Shown one piece after another: positions 17,628 through 25,781 of a DNA stretch of 64,000 nucleotides (position 1 is the stretch's first letter; each line of letters opens with the position of its first letter). Source of the DNA: Phenylobacterium sp. (GTDB lineage Bacteria > Pseudomonadota > Alphaproteobacteria > Caulobacterales > Caulobacteraceae). The notes under the pieces were generated by a model. The model was not told the origin of the DNA and searched no databases. It saw nothing but the letters and a program-made list of their open reading frames with translations. Location: positions 1 to 64,000 of the forward strand of contig JADBYZ010000004.1 in the NCBI GenBank assembly GCA_020402745.1, written 5' to 3'. The translations under genes were made by a program, and so were the position numbers.

Positions 17628-18590
17628 TCAGCCCGCCGCCTGGCGGACGAGCTCGGCGATCTGCGGCTCCACCGCGGCGATGTCTTGCTCGAACTTCAGG
17701 AGCACGTTCAGGGTGTCGCGGACCACCTCGCCCTCCAGGGCGCCGGCGTTGAGCAGGATGAGGGCCCGGGCCCAGTCCACCGTCTCGGAGATGGAGGGCG
17801 ACTTGCGCAGGTCCAGGCCCCGGAGGGACTGGACGAAGCTGACCAGCTGGTGGTTGAGGCGGGCCTCGATCCCCGGCACCCGGCTGGCCACGATCCTCTG
17901 CTCGAGGGCCGCGTCCGGCAGGGGAATGTGCAGGTGCAGGCAGCGCCGCTTCAGCGCATCGCCCAGGTCGCGGACATTGTTCGAGGTCAGGAAGACGATG
18001 GGCGGGGTCTCGGCCTTGAGGACGCCAATCTCGGGGATGGAGACCTGGTAGGCGGACAAGACCTCCAGCAGGAAGGCCTCGAAGGCCTCATCCGACTTGT
18101 CGATCTCGTCGATCAGGAGCACGCACCCGGTGCGTTCCTGCAGCGCCTTCATCAGGGGGCGCGGCTCGAGGAAGGGCTCGGAGAAGAACAGGTCCCCCAT
18201 CCCGTGCAGACGGTCCATGGCGGCGTCCATATCGGGGGCGTCGGACAGGGCTTCGCCCATCCGGTCCTTCAGGATCTGGGTGTAGAGGAGCTGCTTGCCG
18301 TACTTCCACTCATAAAGCGCCTTGGACTCGTCCAGGCCCTCGTAGCACTGCATCCGGATCAGGGGCAGGCCGAGCAGGGCGGCGGTGGACAGGGCCAGCT
18401 CGGTCTTGCCGACGCCCGCCGTGCCTTCAACCAGGATGGGCTTCTGCAGCTTCACGGCCATGTAGAGGGCGGTGGCGATCCGGCGGGAGGCGATGTAGCC
18501 GACACCGGCCAGACCGGGGACCAGGGACTCGACGGAGGCGAGGTGGGGTGACTGGGCGGCGTCGAAGGCCACATCCGGGGACGAAGTCAA
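17628..18590 (-). CDS. MoxR/CoxD-like AAA+ ATPase
   Basis: A 320-residue AAA+ ATPase. The Walker A region reads LVEGTAGVGKTELALSTA near residues 53-70 and Walker B reads CVLLIDEIDKSDEAFEAFL. Sensor 1 is in IVFLTSNNVRDLG, and the arginine in DALKRRCLHLHIP follows. These are MoxR/CoxD hallmarks. The start is TTG at 18590. It is first in a two-gene operon with the VWA gene, a pairing known for chaperones that activate metal or cofactor enzymes. Its nearest client candidate is the molybdenum hydroxylase on the opposite strand. Confidence 0.9.
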   Translation of the reverse strand: MTSSPDVAFDAAQSPHLASVESLVPGLAGVGYIASRRIATALYMAVKLQKPILVEGTAGVGKTELALSTAALLGLPLIRMQCYEGLDESKALYEWKYGKQLLYTQILKDRMGEALSDAPDMDAAMDRLHGMGDLFFSEPFLEPRPLMKALQERTGCVLLIDEIDKSDEAFEAFLLEVLSAYQVSIPEIGVLKAETPPIVFLTSNNVRDLGDALKRRCLHLHIPLPDAALEQRIVASRVPGIEARLNHQLVSFVQSLRGLDLRKSPSISETVDWARALILLNAGALEGEVVRDTLNVLLKFEQDIAAVEPQIAELVRQAAG

Positions 18591-18692
18591 AGCATCAAAC
18601 TCTCAGTCTCGATGGCGAATATCCGCCAGCGGGGGAAGCAAAGTCGGCAGCTTGCCCGGGCCGCGGGGGCGGGGGCAAGCGCCGAATGGGGT

Positions 18693-19778
18693 TCAGCCAA
18701 GGCCATAGGGCCGGTAGGGGCCGAAGATCAGCTGCTCAAAGACGCCCATGCCCCGGATCGGGGCCTCGCCGGGCAGGGTAAGGGTCACGTGCGAGAGGGC
18801 CTGGATGTGCAGGTTCTCGGGGCTCATATAGTTCACGCCGGAGAGGTCGATGTTCTCGCGTTCCACGACCAGCTCGCCCTTGTAGCCGCCGTGCCGCCAC
18901 TGCGGATGGCCATAGCCGATCCCGCGCATGAGGAAGGTCAGGAAGGGCTGGAAGCTGACCTTTGCCGACCCCTGGGCGAGGGGGATGGAAAGAGTCGCGC
19001 TGGCGATGTGCTTGGTCCCCGGGATGATCAGCACATCCTCCATGGCCGCCTCAGACGTGTGGCGTCCCGCGCCCGGGCCGGCCCCATCCGGCAGAATGAC
19101 AGCCCGGGTGTTCCAGGGCTCACCCTCAGAGTCGGCGTTGACATGAAAGAAGACGCTGCGGTCGGCGAAGTTGAGGGGCGTCCACTGCCAGAAGAAGCTG
19201 GGGATCTGGTTCGGGACGACAGGCTGCGAATCCGGGGCGCCGACCGGCCGGACGCCCCAGGATCGGTCCCGGGTGCCGACAGAGCCGGGCGCCAGTTCAC
19301 GGCGGACGCCGTCGACCTCGATCCAGCCCGTGACCCGCACGTTCACGGTCAGGCGGGTGTAGTCCATGAAGGCGCGGGGTCCGTTCCGGTAGATGAACCG
19401 GGGTTCCTCGATCGGGAACGACCGGCCTTCGAAGGTCAACTCGGCGGCGATTCCGTGGCTCGCCTCCACAATGACCCGCAGGACCTTCAGGGGCTCGACA
19501 ACCTCGATGCGAATCGGGCCCGCCGAGATGTCCATGCGCTCCATGTTCAGGACCCGCGAGGCGTGCAGGCAGTGCTCGATCCCGTCCCGGACGACCGCGA
19601 AGTGGGCGTCGGCGATGTTCAGGTGCGGATAGACGCCGAAGGCGACGGCGAAGAACTCGGTCCCGTCCGGCTGATAGCCGTTGAAGAAGTACCGGTCGTA
19701 GAAGTTGCGGTCAGTTCCCGAAAAAGCGATGGGCTCGGGGGTCTGGTGGATCGGAAAATCGTCGCCTTTGGTCAGCAT
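18693..19778 (-). CDS. AttH/CrtC-like (DUF7064-type) protein of unknown function
   Basis: About 361 residues, starting at ATG 19778 (GGGAGGG site); the longer frame to 19892 runs toward the divergent P450 leader. The sequence is rich in beta-strand-like segments and has the signature GTRDRSWGVRPVG near the middle, which I associate with AttH/hydroxyneurosporene-synthase-like lipocalin folds (DUF7064/7065). No signal peptide is visible. Such genes often sit beside P450, SDR and acyl-CoA metabolism genes of steroid or terpenoid degradation, as here. It is divergent from the CYP108-like P450, with about 140 bp between the starts for shared regulation. A hydratase-like role is possible but not shown. 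Confidence 0.6.
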   Translation of the reverse strand: MLTKGDDFPIHQTPEPIAFSGTDRNFYDRYFFNGYQPDGTEFFAVAFGVYPHLNIADAHFAVVRDGIEHCLHASRVLNMERMDISAGPIRIEVVEPLKVLRVIVEASHGIAAELTFEGRSFPIEEPRFIYRNGPRAFMDYTRLTVNVRVTGWIEVDGVRRELAPGSVGTRDRSWGVRPVGAPDSQPVVPNQIPSFFWQWTPLNFADRSVFFHVNADSEGEPWNTRAVILPDGAGPGAGRHTSEAAMEDVLIIPGTKHIASATLSIPLAQGSAKVSFQPFLTFLMRGIGYGHPQWRHGGYKGELVVERENIDLSGVNYMSPENLHIQALSHVTLTLPGEAPIRGMGVFEQLIFGPYRPYGLG

Positions 19779-19921
19779 GGGCCCTCCCTGACGGGCCCTT
19801 GCCCGTCTATCTCTCGCGCAGGAAGCGCCGCTTGCGGGCACCTTCCGACAGGCAGTATCAGTTGAAGTGGAACAAGGCGACACCCGGCGCATGCCCGCCG
19901 CCGGGGCCTTTGGAGGAAACC

Positions 19922-21226
19922 ATGGCCCGTGAAGACCTGAGGATACCGGACGAGTACGCCCTGACCCTCGTTGACCCTGTCGCCTATGCGGACGGAAAGG
20001 TTTTCAGGACCTATGACTGGCTGCGGGCCAACCAGCCCCTTGGCCGCGCCGACGTGGCGGGGGTGGATCCCTTCTGGGTGGTCACCCGTCATGCGGACAT
20101 CCTGGAGATCAGTCGGCAGAACGACCTGTTCCTCAATGGAGACAAGTCCCCGACCCTGGTCAGCCAGGAGGCCGACGCGCGGATCCGCGAGATGATGGGC
20201 GGCAGCCCTCACCTGCTGCGCACCCTCATCCACATGGATGCGCCCGACCATCCCAAGTACCGCGCCCTGACCCAGGCCTGGTTCATGCCGCAGAACCTGC
20301 GCAGCCTGGAGGGGCGTATCCGCGAGATTGCCCGGGCCTCGGTGGAGAAGATGGCCGCCACAGGCGGACGCTGCGACTTTGTCCGCGAGGTGGCCCTGCA
20401 CTATCCCCTGCACGTGGTCATGGAGATCCTCGGCGTGCCCGAGGCCGATGAGCCGCGCATGCTGACCCTGACCCAGGAGCTCTTCGGCGCTGCTGACCCC
20501 GAGCTTGGGCGCGCCTCCAGCGAGGGGAGCGAGTCCATCCCGGCCGGGGCAGGTGCGCAAGACCGCCGCATGGACCTCGGCGTCATCACAGATTTCTTCA
20601 ACTATTTCAACACTCTGTCGGCGGACCGCCGGGCGACGCCGCGCAACGACCTAGCCAGTGTGATCGCCAACGCCCAGATCGACGGCCGTCCGATCTCCGA
20701 GCTGGAGGCGATGAGCTACTACATCATCGTCGCCACCGCCGGCCACGACACCACGTCTTCGTCCACCGCCGGCGCCTTCTGGGCCCTTGCGGAGCGGCCG
20801 GGGGAACTGGCCAAGCTGAAGGCGGACCCCTCGCTGATCTCCGGCCTGGTGGACGAGTCCATCCGCTGGACCACGCCGGTGAAGACCTTCATGCGCACAG
20901 TCGCCGCCGACACCGAGATCGGCGGTCGGGCCATGTCCAAGGGCGACTGGCTGATGCTTTGCTACGCCTCCGGAAACCGTGACGAGTCGGTCTTCCCTGA
21001 TCCGCACGAGTTCCGCGTCGATCGTTCGCCCAACAAGCACCTGGCCTTCGGCTACGGCGCCCACCTGTGCCTGGGCCAGCACCTGGCGAAGATGGAGATG
21101 CGAATCCTCTGGGAAGAGCTGATCCCGCGCCTGAAGTCTCTGGAACTGGACGGGACTCCGGCCATGAGCCAGGCGGTCTTTGTGAACGGCCCCAAGACCC
21201 TGCCTGTCCGCTTCGAGCTGGCCTGA
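19922..21226 (+). CDS. cytochrome P450, CYP108-like
   Basis: A 434-residue soluble P450. The I-helix AGHDTTSS is at residues 273-280, the ExxR pair at 312-315 (ESIR), and the heme loop FGYGAHLCLG at 376-385 with Cys383 as the iron ligand. The C-terminal third (WTTPVKTFMRT, GQHLAKMEMRILWEELIPRL, NGPKTLPVRF) closely follows my memory of P450terp (CYP108A1), which oxidises alpha-terpineol. The ATG at 19922 has a GGAGGAA site; the frame back to 19799 is rejected. It needs an external ferredoxin and reductase, and no obvious 2Fe-2S ferredoxin gene adjoins it. Stop and the next GTG are four bases apart, indicating an operon with the kinase-like gene. Confidence 0.93.
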   Translation: MAREDLRIPDEYALTLVDPVAYADGKVFRTYDWLRANQPLGRADVAGVDPFWVVTRHADILEISRQNDLFLNGDKSPTLVSQEADARIREMMGGSPHLLRTLIHMDAPDHPKYRALTQAWFMPQNLRSLEGRIREIARASVEKMAATGGRCDFVREVALHYPLHVVMEILGVPEADEPRMLTLTQELFGAADPELGRASSEGSESIPAGAGAQDRRMDLGVITDFFNYFNTLSADRRATPRNDLASVIANAQIDGRPISELEAMSYYIIVATAGHDTTSSSTAGAFWALAERPGELAKLKADPSLISGLVDESIRWTTPVKTFMRTVAADTEIGGRAMSKGDWLMLCYASGNRDESVFPDPHEFRVDRSPNKHLAFGYGAHLCLGQHLAKMEMRILWEELIPRLKSLELDGTPAMSQAVFVNGPKTLPVRFELA

Positions 21227-21230
21227 GGCG

Positions 21231-22259
21231 GTGACTTCGGCGGACCTCGCGTCCCGCCTGGCGGCCTACGCCGCCAGCCGCATGCCGGGGGCCGTCGGCG
21301 TGGAGGTCCGGGACCTGTCCCGGATCTCCGGCGGCGCCTCGCGCCAGACCTACCGCTTCCGCCTGGCCTGGACCGAGGGCGGCGCGCGGCGTGAGCGCCG
21401 CCTGATCCTGCGTCGGGACCCTCCGGCCAGCCTGATCGACACCGAACGCCGGGTGGAGTTCGCGGCCTACAGCGCTTTCCACGGCTCCGAGGTCCCGGTG
21501 CCGGAGATGATCTGGCTGGAGGAAGGGACAAAGGCCCTCGACCAGCCCTTCTCGGTGGCCGAGGAGATCACCGGATTCGAGGCGGCGCCCGCCCTCTTGT
21601 GGGCCGAGCCCTACCTCTCCGCCCATGCGACCCTGGCGCGAAACAAGTGGACCCTCCTGGGTCATATCAGCCGGGCCGATCCCTTCGCCCTGGGCCTGGA
21701 CAGGGTCATGCCCCCACCCTCCCCGGAGGCCTGCTGGGTGCGGGAGCTGGACATGTGGGAAAAGGTCCTCGACGAGGACGAGGTCGAGCCCCTGCCCATC
21801 ACCCGGGCGGCGATCCGCTGGCTGAGGGCCCATCCGCCGCCGCCTGCTCAGAAAATCTCCGTCGTCCACGGCGACTTCCGGACCGGCAATTTTCTCTATG
21901 ACCGCCAGGGTGGAATCCATGGCGTCCTGGACTGGGAGATGGCCCACCTGGGCGACCCCCTCGAGGACCTGGGCTGGAGCTTGAACCCGGTCTGGAACTT
22001 CAAGCGGGATCTCGCCGGAGGCCTGGTTCCCGACGTCGTCGCCATCGCGCACTGGGAGGCTTCCAGCGGGCTGAGAGCCGACCCGTCGGCCTTGCACTGG
22101 TGGACCCTCTTCAACTGCGTCAAGGGTCAGGCGATCTGGATCTCCTCGGCCCGGGCCTGGATTGATGGCGGCAATCGTGAACCGATCATGGTCCTGCCCG
22201 CCTGGGGACTTCAGAACGCCCAGGACCGGGCCATTCTCAAGGTCATGGGTCGACTGTGA
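21231..22259 (+). CDS. APH-type phosphotransferase family protein
   Basis: A 342-residue aminoglycoside phosphotransferase/choline-kinase fold protein. The catalytic loop reads VVHGDFRTGNFLYD and the metal-binding loop VLDWEMAHLGDPLEDLGW, with both aspartates present. The N-terminal lobe has SGGASRQTYRFRL as a nucleotide-loop equivalent. In mammals and actinobacteria, similar domains (ACAD10/11-like) phosphorylate 4-hydroxy acyl-CoAs before dehydration. Coupling to a P450 gene makes a hydroxylated small-molecule or acyl-CoA substrate more likely than an antibiotic. Starts at GTG 21231 and overlaps the next gene by GTGA. Confidence 0.88.
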   Translation: MTSADLASRLAAYAASRMPGAVGVEVRDLSRISGGASRQTYRFRLAWTEGGARRERRLILRRDPPASLIDTERRVEFAAYSAFHGSEVPVPEMIWLEEGTKALDQPFSVAEEITGFEAAPALLWAEPYLSAHATLARNKWTLLGHISRADPFALGLDRVMPPPSPEACWVRELDMWEKVLDEDEVEPLPITRAAIRWLRAHPPPPAQKISVVHGDFRTGNFLYDRQGGIHGVLDWEMAHLGDPLEDLGWSLNPVWNFKRDLAGGLVPDVVAIAHWEASSGLRADPSALHWWTLFNCVKGQAIWISSARAWIDGGNREPIMVLPAWGLQNAQDRAILKVMGRL

Positions 22260-22684
22260 AGCCTGACATCCCCGCCGTCCTCGCCGAGATCGCCGGCCTT
22301 GCCGCCCGCAACGCCGCCCCTGACGTGGACCCGGCCGAGCGCGCCGGCGCCCTGGGGCTTTCCGCCGCCCTGCTGGGCATGGCCGCCGAGGCCTGGGACG
22401 GCGCGGCCCAGCGCCTGGTGGAGGAAAATCAGGCGGTGCGCGCGCTTCTTGCCGATGCGGGTGAGCGGGCCGGCGAAAACGCCTCGCTGGCGTCAGGCGC
22501 AGACAACGACCTCCGGATCTCCACCCTGTCCGCCAACAATGCGCGGCTCCGGGCCGCCCTGATCGCGCTGCATGTGGCCGTCGAGGGCGATGAGGCCCCC
22601 GAGGCCCGCGCTCTGGAATCCCGGATCTGGGACGAGCTGAGGCTTTCGACCGAGCGCCACCGCCTGTCGGGCGCCCTGGCCTAG
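22256..22684 (+). CDS. hypothetical protein coupled to the APH-type kinase
   Basis: A 142-residue protein starting at GTG 22256, inside the stop of the kinase gene. It is predicted almost wholly alpha-helical and Ala/Leu/Glu-rich, with LGLSAALLGMAAEAWDGAAQ in the middle and NNARLRAALIALHVAVEG near the end. No signal peptide, membrane helix or catalytic motif is seen. I do not recognise a named family. Tight coupling to the APH-type gene suggests a partner or regulatory subunit. Codon use matches its neighbours, and the frame is supported by strong third-position GC. Confidence 0.7.
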   Translation: MKPDIPAVLAEIAGLAARNAAPDVDPAERAGALGLSAALLGMAAEAWDGAAQRLVEENQAVRALLADAGERAGENASLASGADNDLRISTLSANNARLRAALIALHVAVEGDEAPEARALESRIWDELRLSTERHRLSGALA

Positions 22685-22832
22685 TCCCTCCGCCGTCACG
22701 CGCTATCGACAACCCGTGCCAGCTGGGCTTTGTTGAGCACCCCGCCATTTCGCGGGGGTCCGCCCCGGCGCGGATACATCACGTCAATAATGGCCGCCAA
22801 TCCTGGCCCAAAATCGAGGGGACGATTTCCCG

Positions 22833-23237
22833 ATGGCCCGCATCCTGCCCGAGCCCACGCCGGAGACCCGGCATTTCTGGGACGGCTGCCGCGAGGGCGA
22901 ACTCCGCCTTCAGCGCTGCACCGAATGCAAGACCACCTACTTTCCGCCCCGGGCCTTCTGCCCAGCTTGCGCCTCTCGGAGCGTCGAGGTCTACGCCGCC
23001 AGTGGCCGCGGGGTGCTCTGGTCCTATGTGATCAATCACCGACCCCGCCAGGACATGGGTACCGAGCCCTACGCCATCGCTGTGGTGAAGCTCGAGGAAG
23101 GCCCGACCATGATGACCAACATTGTCGGCTGCCCGCAGACCCCCGAGGCCCTCGTCCTCGACATGCCCGTTAAGGTCCGCTTCGAGAAGCAGACCGATGA
23201 CATCTCCCTGCCGCTCTTCGAGCCGGCGAAGTCCTGA
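22833..23237 (+). CDS. Zn-ribbon/OB-fold (DUF35) protein, thiolase or hydratase partner
   Basis: A 134-residue DUF35 protein. A rubredoxin-like zinc ribbon is formed by CTECKTTYFPPRAFCPAC (four cysteines, residues about 29-47), followed by the OB-fold with GRGVLWSYVINHRP and EPYAIAVVKLEEGPTMMTNI. Such proteins bind acyl-CoA and form complexes with SCP2-type thiolases or MaoC-like hydratases, for example ChsH2 in cholesterol side-chain degradation. The ATG follows a short GA-rich leader. The thiolase gene begins 14 bases later, consistent with a two-subunit enzyme. Confidence 0.9.
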   Translation: MARILPEPTPETRHFWDGCREGELRLQRCTECKTTYFPPRAFCPACASRSVEVYAASGRGVLWSYVINHRPRQDMGTEPYAIAVVKLEEGPTMMTNIVGCPQTPEALVLDMPVKVRFEKQTDDISLPLFEPAKS

Positions 23238-23251
23238 GGCGGACCACGACC

Positions 23252-24391
23252 ATGAAGCAGAATTCTGTTGCCGTCGTCGGCGCCGCCGAGACCACCAGGA
23301 TGGGCAAGATCCCGGATGTGTCCGTGATCGGCCTGCACGCCGATGCGGCGCTCAACGCCATGGCCGACGCCGGCCTGAAGCCCTCGGACATCGACGGCGT
23401 CGCCACCGCCGGGATCTCCCCGGTAGAGCTGGCCCATTACCTGGGCATCAAGCCGACCTATGCCGACGGCACCAGCGTCGGCGGCTGTTCCTTCATGCTG
23501 CATGTCCGGCACGCGGCGGCGGCCATCAACGCCGGCCTCGCCAAGACCATACTGATCACCCACGGCGAATCCGGCCGCAGCCGGGTGGGCGCCGGCGGCT
23601 TCGGCCGCGCGCCCTCCAGCCTGATGGGCCAGTTCGAGATGCCCTACGGCGTCACCAGCCCGCCCACCATGTTCACCGTCCCGGTCCTCCGCTACATGAA
23701 GACCTACGACGTGACCGAGGCGGACCTGGCCTACGTGTCGGTGGTTCAGAGGGAGTGGGCGGCCCTGAACCCCCGGGCCAGCTTCAAGGACCCGATCACC
23801 GTCGATGACGTCCTGAACTCGCCGATGATCGCCTGGCCCTTCCGCATGCAGATGTGCTGCCTGGTCACCGATGGCGGCGGCGCCCTCATCCTGACCAGCG
23901 CCGACCGGGCCAAGGACTTCCCGCAGAAGCCCGTCTACATCCTGGGCACGGGAGAAAGCGTCGAGACCCCCATGGTCTCGCAGATGTACGACTTCACCTC
24001 GTCCACCGCCTTCAGGATCTCCGGCAAGAAGGCCTTTGACGAGGCGGGCATCACCCATGCCGACGTCGATCACCTGATGATCTACGACGCCTTCGCCCAC
24101 CTGCCGCTCTATGGGCTGGAGGACCTTGGGTTCTGCAAGCCTGGCGAAGCCAAGGACTTCATCCGCGAGCGCAACACCGCCATCGGCGGCAAGCTGCCCC
24201 TGAACACCAACGGCGGGGGCCTGTCCTACATGCATTCGGGCATGTACGGCATGTACGCCCTGCAGGAGAGCGTGCGGCAGATGCGTGGCACGGCGGCGGC
24301 CCAGGTCAAGGACGCGAAGATCAGCATCGCCCACGGGGTCGGCGGCATGTTCGCCGCCTCAGGGACCATCATCTTCACGAATGAAAGATAG
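23252..24391 (+). CDS. thiolase-family (SCP2-type) acetyl-CoA acetyltransferase-like protein
   Basis: A 379-residue thiolase-fold protein of the lipid-transfer/SCP2 class. Features are the N-terminal VAVVGAAETTRMGKI, a cysteine in SVGGCSFMLHVRHAAAAI near residue 86 (nucleophile position), and the C-terminal NTNGGGLSYMHSGMYGMYAL with a later histidine in IAHGVGGMFA. Together with the DUF35 protein it should bind acyl-CoA and catalyse retro-Claisen or aldol cleavage of branched or cyclic side chains. The operon position downstream of P450 and kinase genes suggests the final steps of a terpenoid or sterol-like catabolic route. Substrate specificity is not visible in the sequence. Confidence 0.88.
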   Translation: MKQNSVAVVGAAETTRMGKIPDVSVIGLHADAALNAMADAGLKPSDIDGVATAGISPVELAHYLGIKPTYADGTSVGGCSFMLHVRHAAAAINAGLAKTILITHGESGRSRVGAGGFGRAPSSLMGQFEMPYGVTSPPTMFTVPVLRYMKTYDVTEADLAYVSVVQREWAALNPRASFKDPITVDDVLNSPMIAWPFRMQMCCLVTDGGGALILTSADRAKDFPQKPVYILGTGESVETPMVSQMYDFTSSTAFRISGKKAFDEAGITHADVDHLMIYDAFAHLPLYGLEDLGFCKPGEAKDFIRERNTAIGGKLPLNTNGGGLSYMHSGMYGMYALQESVRQMRGTAAAQVKDAKISIAHGVGGMFAASGTIIFTNER

Positions 24392-24638
24392 GTGTTTCGG
24401 GTTGCGACCGAGGTTCATCCTCAGTCCGAAACTGGGGTGAAGGTGGTCAACGACCAGTTGTCGCAGGTCCTTGTCTCGGGGCGCCTGTTGCCCGGAGGGC
24501 GCGCGCGTCCTTCGCCGTTCTATCGCGCTTCAGGGTTGAGTCTCCGATGATTTCATTAGAGAAGCGTCAACTGGTCCTTAATTTGCCTGCGCAATAGCTG
24601 TGCTGGGCGGCAGGCTTGGAAGCGCGGTCGGAGCAGCT

Positions 24639-25175
24639 ATGGGATTCTCGGCGGACTCGCGAGCGAGGTTCAATCTCGCGCAGGTCTCCGTGCTGGTGCT
24701 CGAGGAGACGCCGCTCGGCATGTCTATCCTCGTCCAGATTCTTGGCGGGTTTGGCGCCCGCAAGGTTTATCGCTGCGACACGGTCGAGAAGGCCGAAAGG
24801 GTCGTCAGGGAGGCCGAGGTCGACCTTCTGATCATTGACGCAATGGGCCGGTCAGGCGCCGGCTTTGACTTTGTCCGCTGGCTTCGGCGATCCGGGATTC
24901 GCCCGAACTGCTACGTCCCGGTCATCCTTACAGCAGCCCATACCCCCGCCATGGCGATCGCCCGGGCCAGGGATTGCGGCGCCCATATCGTGATGGCCAA
25001 GCCGCTGACGCCGAGGGCGATGCTTGACCGCATCATCTGGGTGGCGCGGGCTGGCCGGCGCTTTGTGGAGTGCGACGGCTATGTGGGCCCCGACAGGCGC
25101 TTCAGGGACGCGGGTCTGCCTCGAGGTCTCGAGTTCGGGCGTCGTCGGGAAGATGGGCTTATGCTTCCGGGTTAG
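24639..25175 (+). CDS. response-regulator receiver-domain protein, degenerate
   Basis: About 178 residues. The CheY-like fold is followed as VSVLVLEETPLG (first strand; the usual acidic pair appears as EE), LLIIDAMGRSGAGFDFVRWL (phosphoacceptor Asp in IIDAMG), VPVILTAAH (Thr) and MAKPLTPRAML (Lys). The C-terminal 45 residues are basic and hold CDGYVGPDRRFR, a DRR-type tail seen in alphaproteobacterial receiver proteins. Start ATG 24639 is chosen for its GGAG site; a GTG at 24600 is possible. There is no output domain. It precedes a small helical protein by about 60 bp, suggesting a signalling pair. Confidence 0.75.
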   Translation: MGFSADSRARFNLAQVSVLVLEETPLGMSILVQILGGFGARKVYRCDTVEKAERVVREAEVDLLIIDAMGRSGAGFDFVRWLRRSGIRPNCYVPVILTAAHTPAMAIARARDCGAHIVMAKPLTPRAMLDRIIWVARAGRRFVECDGYVGPDRRFRDAGLPRGLEFGRRREDGLMLPG

Positions 25176-25235
25176 GCTTTGACATCGATCACCGGAAGCC
25201 TTCTCAATCTTCCGAACAGCAATGGACCTCTTTCA

Positions 25236-25709
25236 ATGAGTGAACCCGCACGAATTCACACCCCGGACATTCCGCTGGGCCGTCTGATCCGCATGCCCGG
25301 CGGCAAGAACGTGGGGCAGGCTGTCAGTGACGCCGAGAAGGGTCTTGAAACCCTCCACGGCGAGAGCATGAAGGAGCTCCAGCGGGTTCTCGAGAAGGCC
25401 GAGGATTACTACAACCGCGCAAACAAGAAGTTTGATGGGCTGCTCGTTAACGCCTTCTACGACCTCATTAACGGCGCCATCGGCCTGCCGACCGTGGGTA
25501 AGGACCGGGCGATCGACAGCATGCTCGTGAGCCTCGCCGATCTGCTCGACTATTACCGGATTTCCGGGGAGTGGAGCGATAAGTCCGTGCAGGTTCACCT
25601 GAACACCTTCCAGCTCCTGCTGCGCACCGAAGGGGCGAGGGACCCCGAGGGGACCGAGGCCATCCTCTCGGGCCTCCAGAAGGTCAGCCGCAAGGCCGCC
25701 CGGGGCTGA
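25236..25709 (+). CDS. helical protein next to receiver gene, CheE-like at best
   Basis: A 157-residue soluble protein starting MSEPARIHTPDIPLGRLIRM. It is hydrophilic and helical with a middle segment (EDYYNRANKKFDGLLVNAFY, then DLINGAIGLPTVG) and a C-terminal helical part ending in basic residues. I think the N-terminal H-T-P...LGRLIRMPGGK and the helical body resemble Caulobacter-type CheE or similar chemotaxis-linked proteins, but this is a weak memory, not a motif match. It lies about 60 bp after the receiver gene, so joint function is inferred. The extended frame from 25179 has no better support. Confidence 0.55.
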   Translation: MSEPARIHTPDIPLGRLIRMPGGKNVGQAVSDAEKGLETLHGESMKELQRVLEKAEDYYNRANKKFDGLLVNAFYDLINGAIGLPTVGKDRAIDSMLVSLADLLDYYRISGEWSDKSVQVHLNTFQLLLRTEGARDPEGTEAILSGLQKVSRKAARG

Positions 25710-25781
25710 CCGGTTCCGGCGGCCGGGTGGACCGCTGCGGGCGGCGCTGACAAGGTGGCGGCATCCCACCGGAGGAGCTTG

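Noticed and set aside
20889-22748. 619-codon minus-strand frame opposite the P450 and kinase genes
   Set aside because: Antisense shadow of two genes with intact motifs; Arg/Pro/Gly-rich with no domain.
22739-22759. CCCCGC/GCGGGG hairpin after the 142-residue gene as a terminator
   Set aside because: Only a six-base stem, no T-run, and such matches are frequent in this GC-rich sequence.
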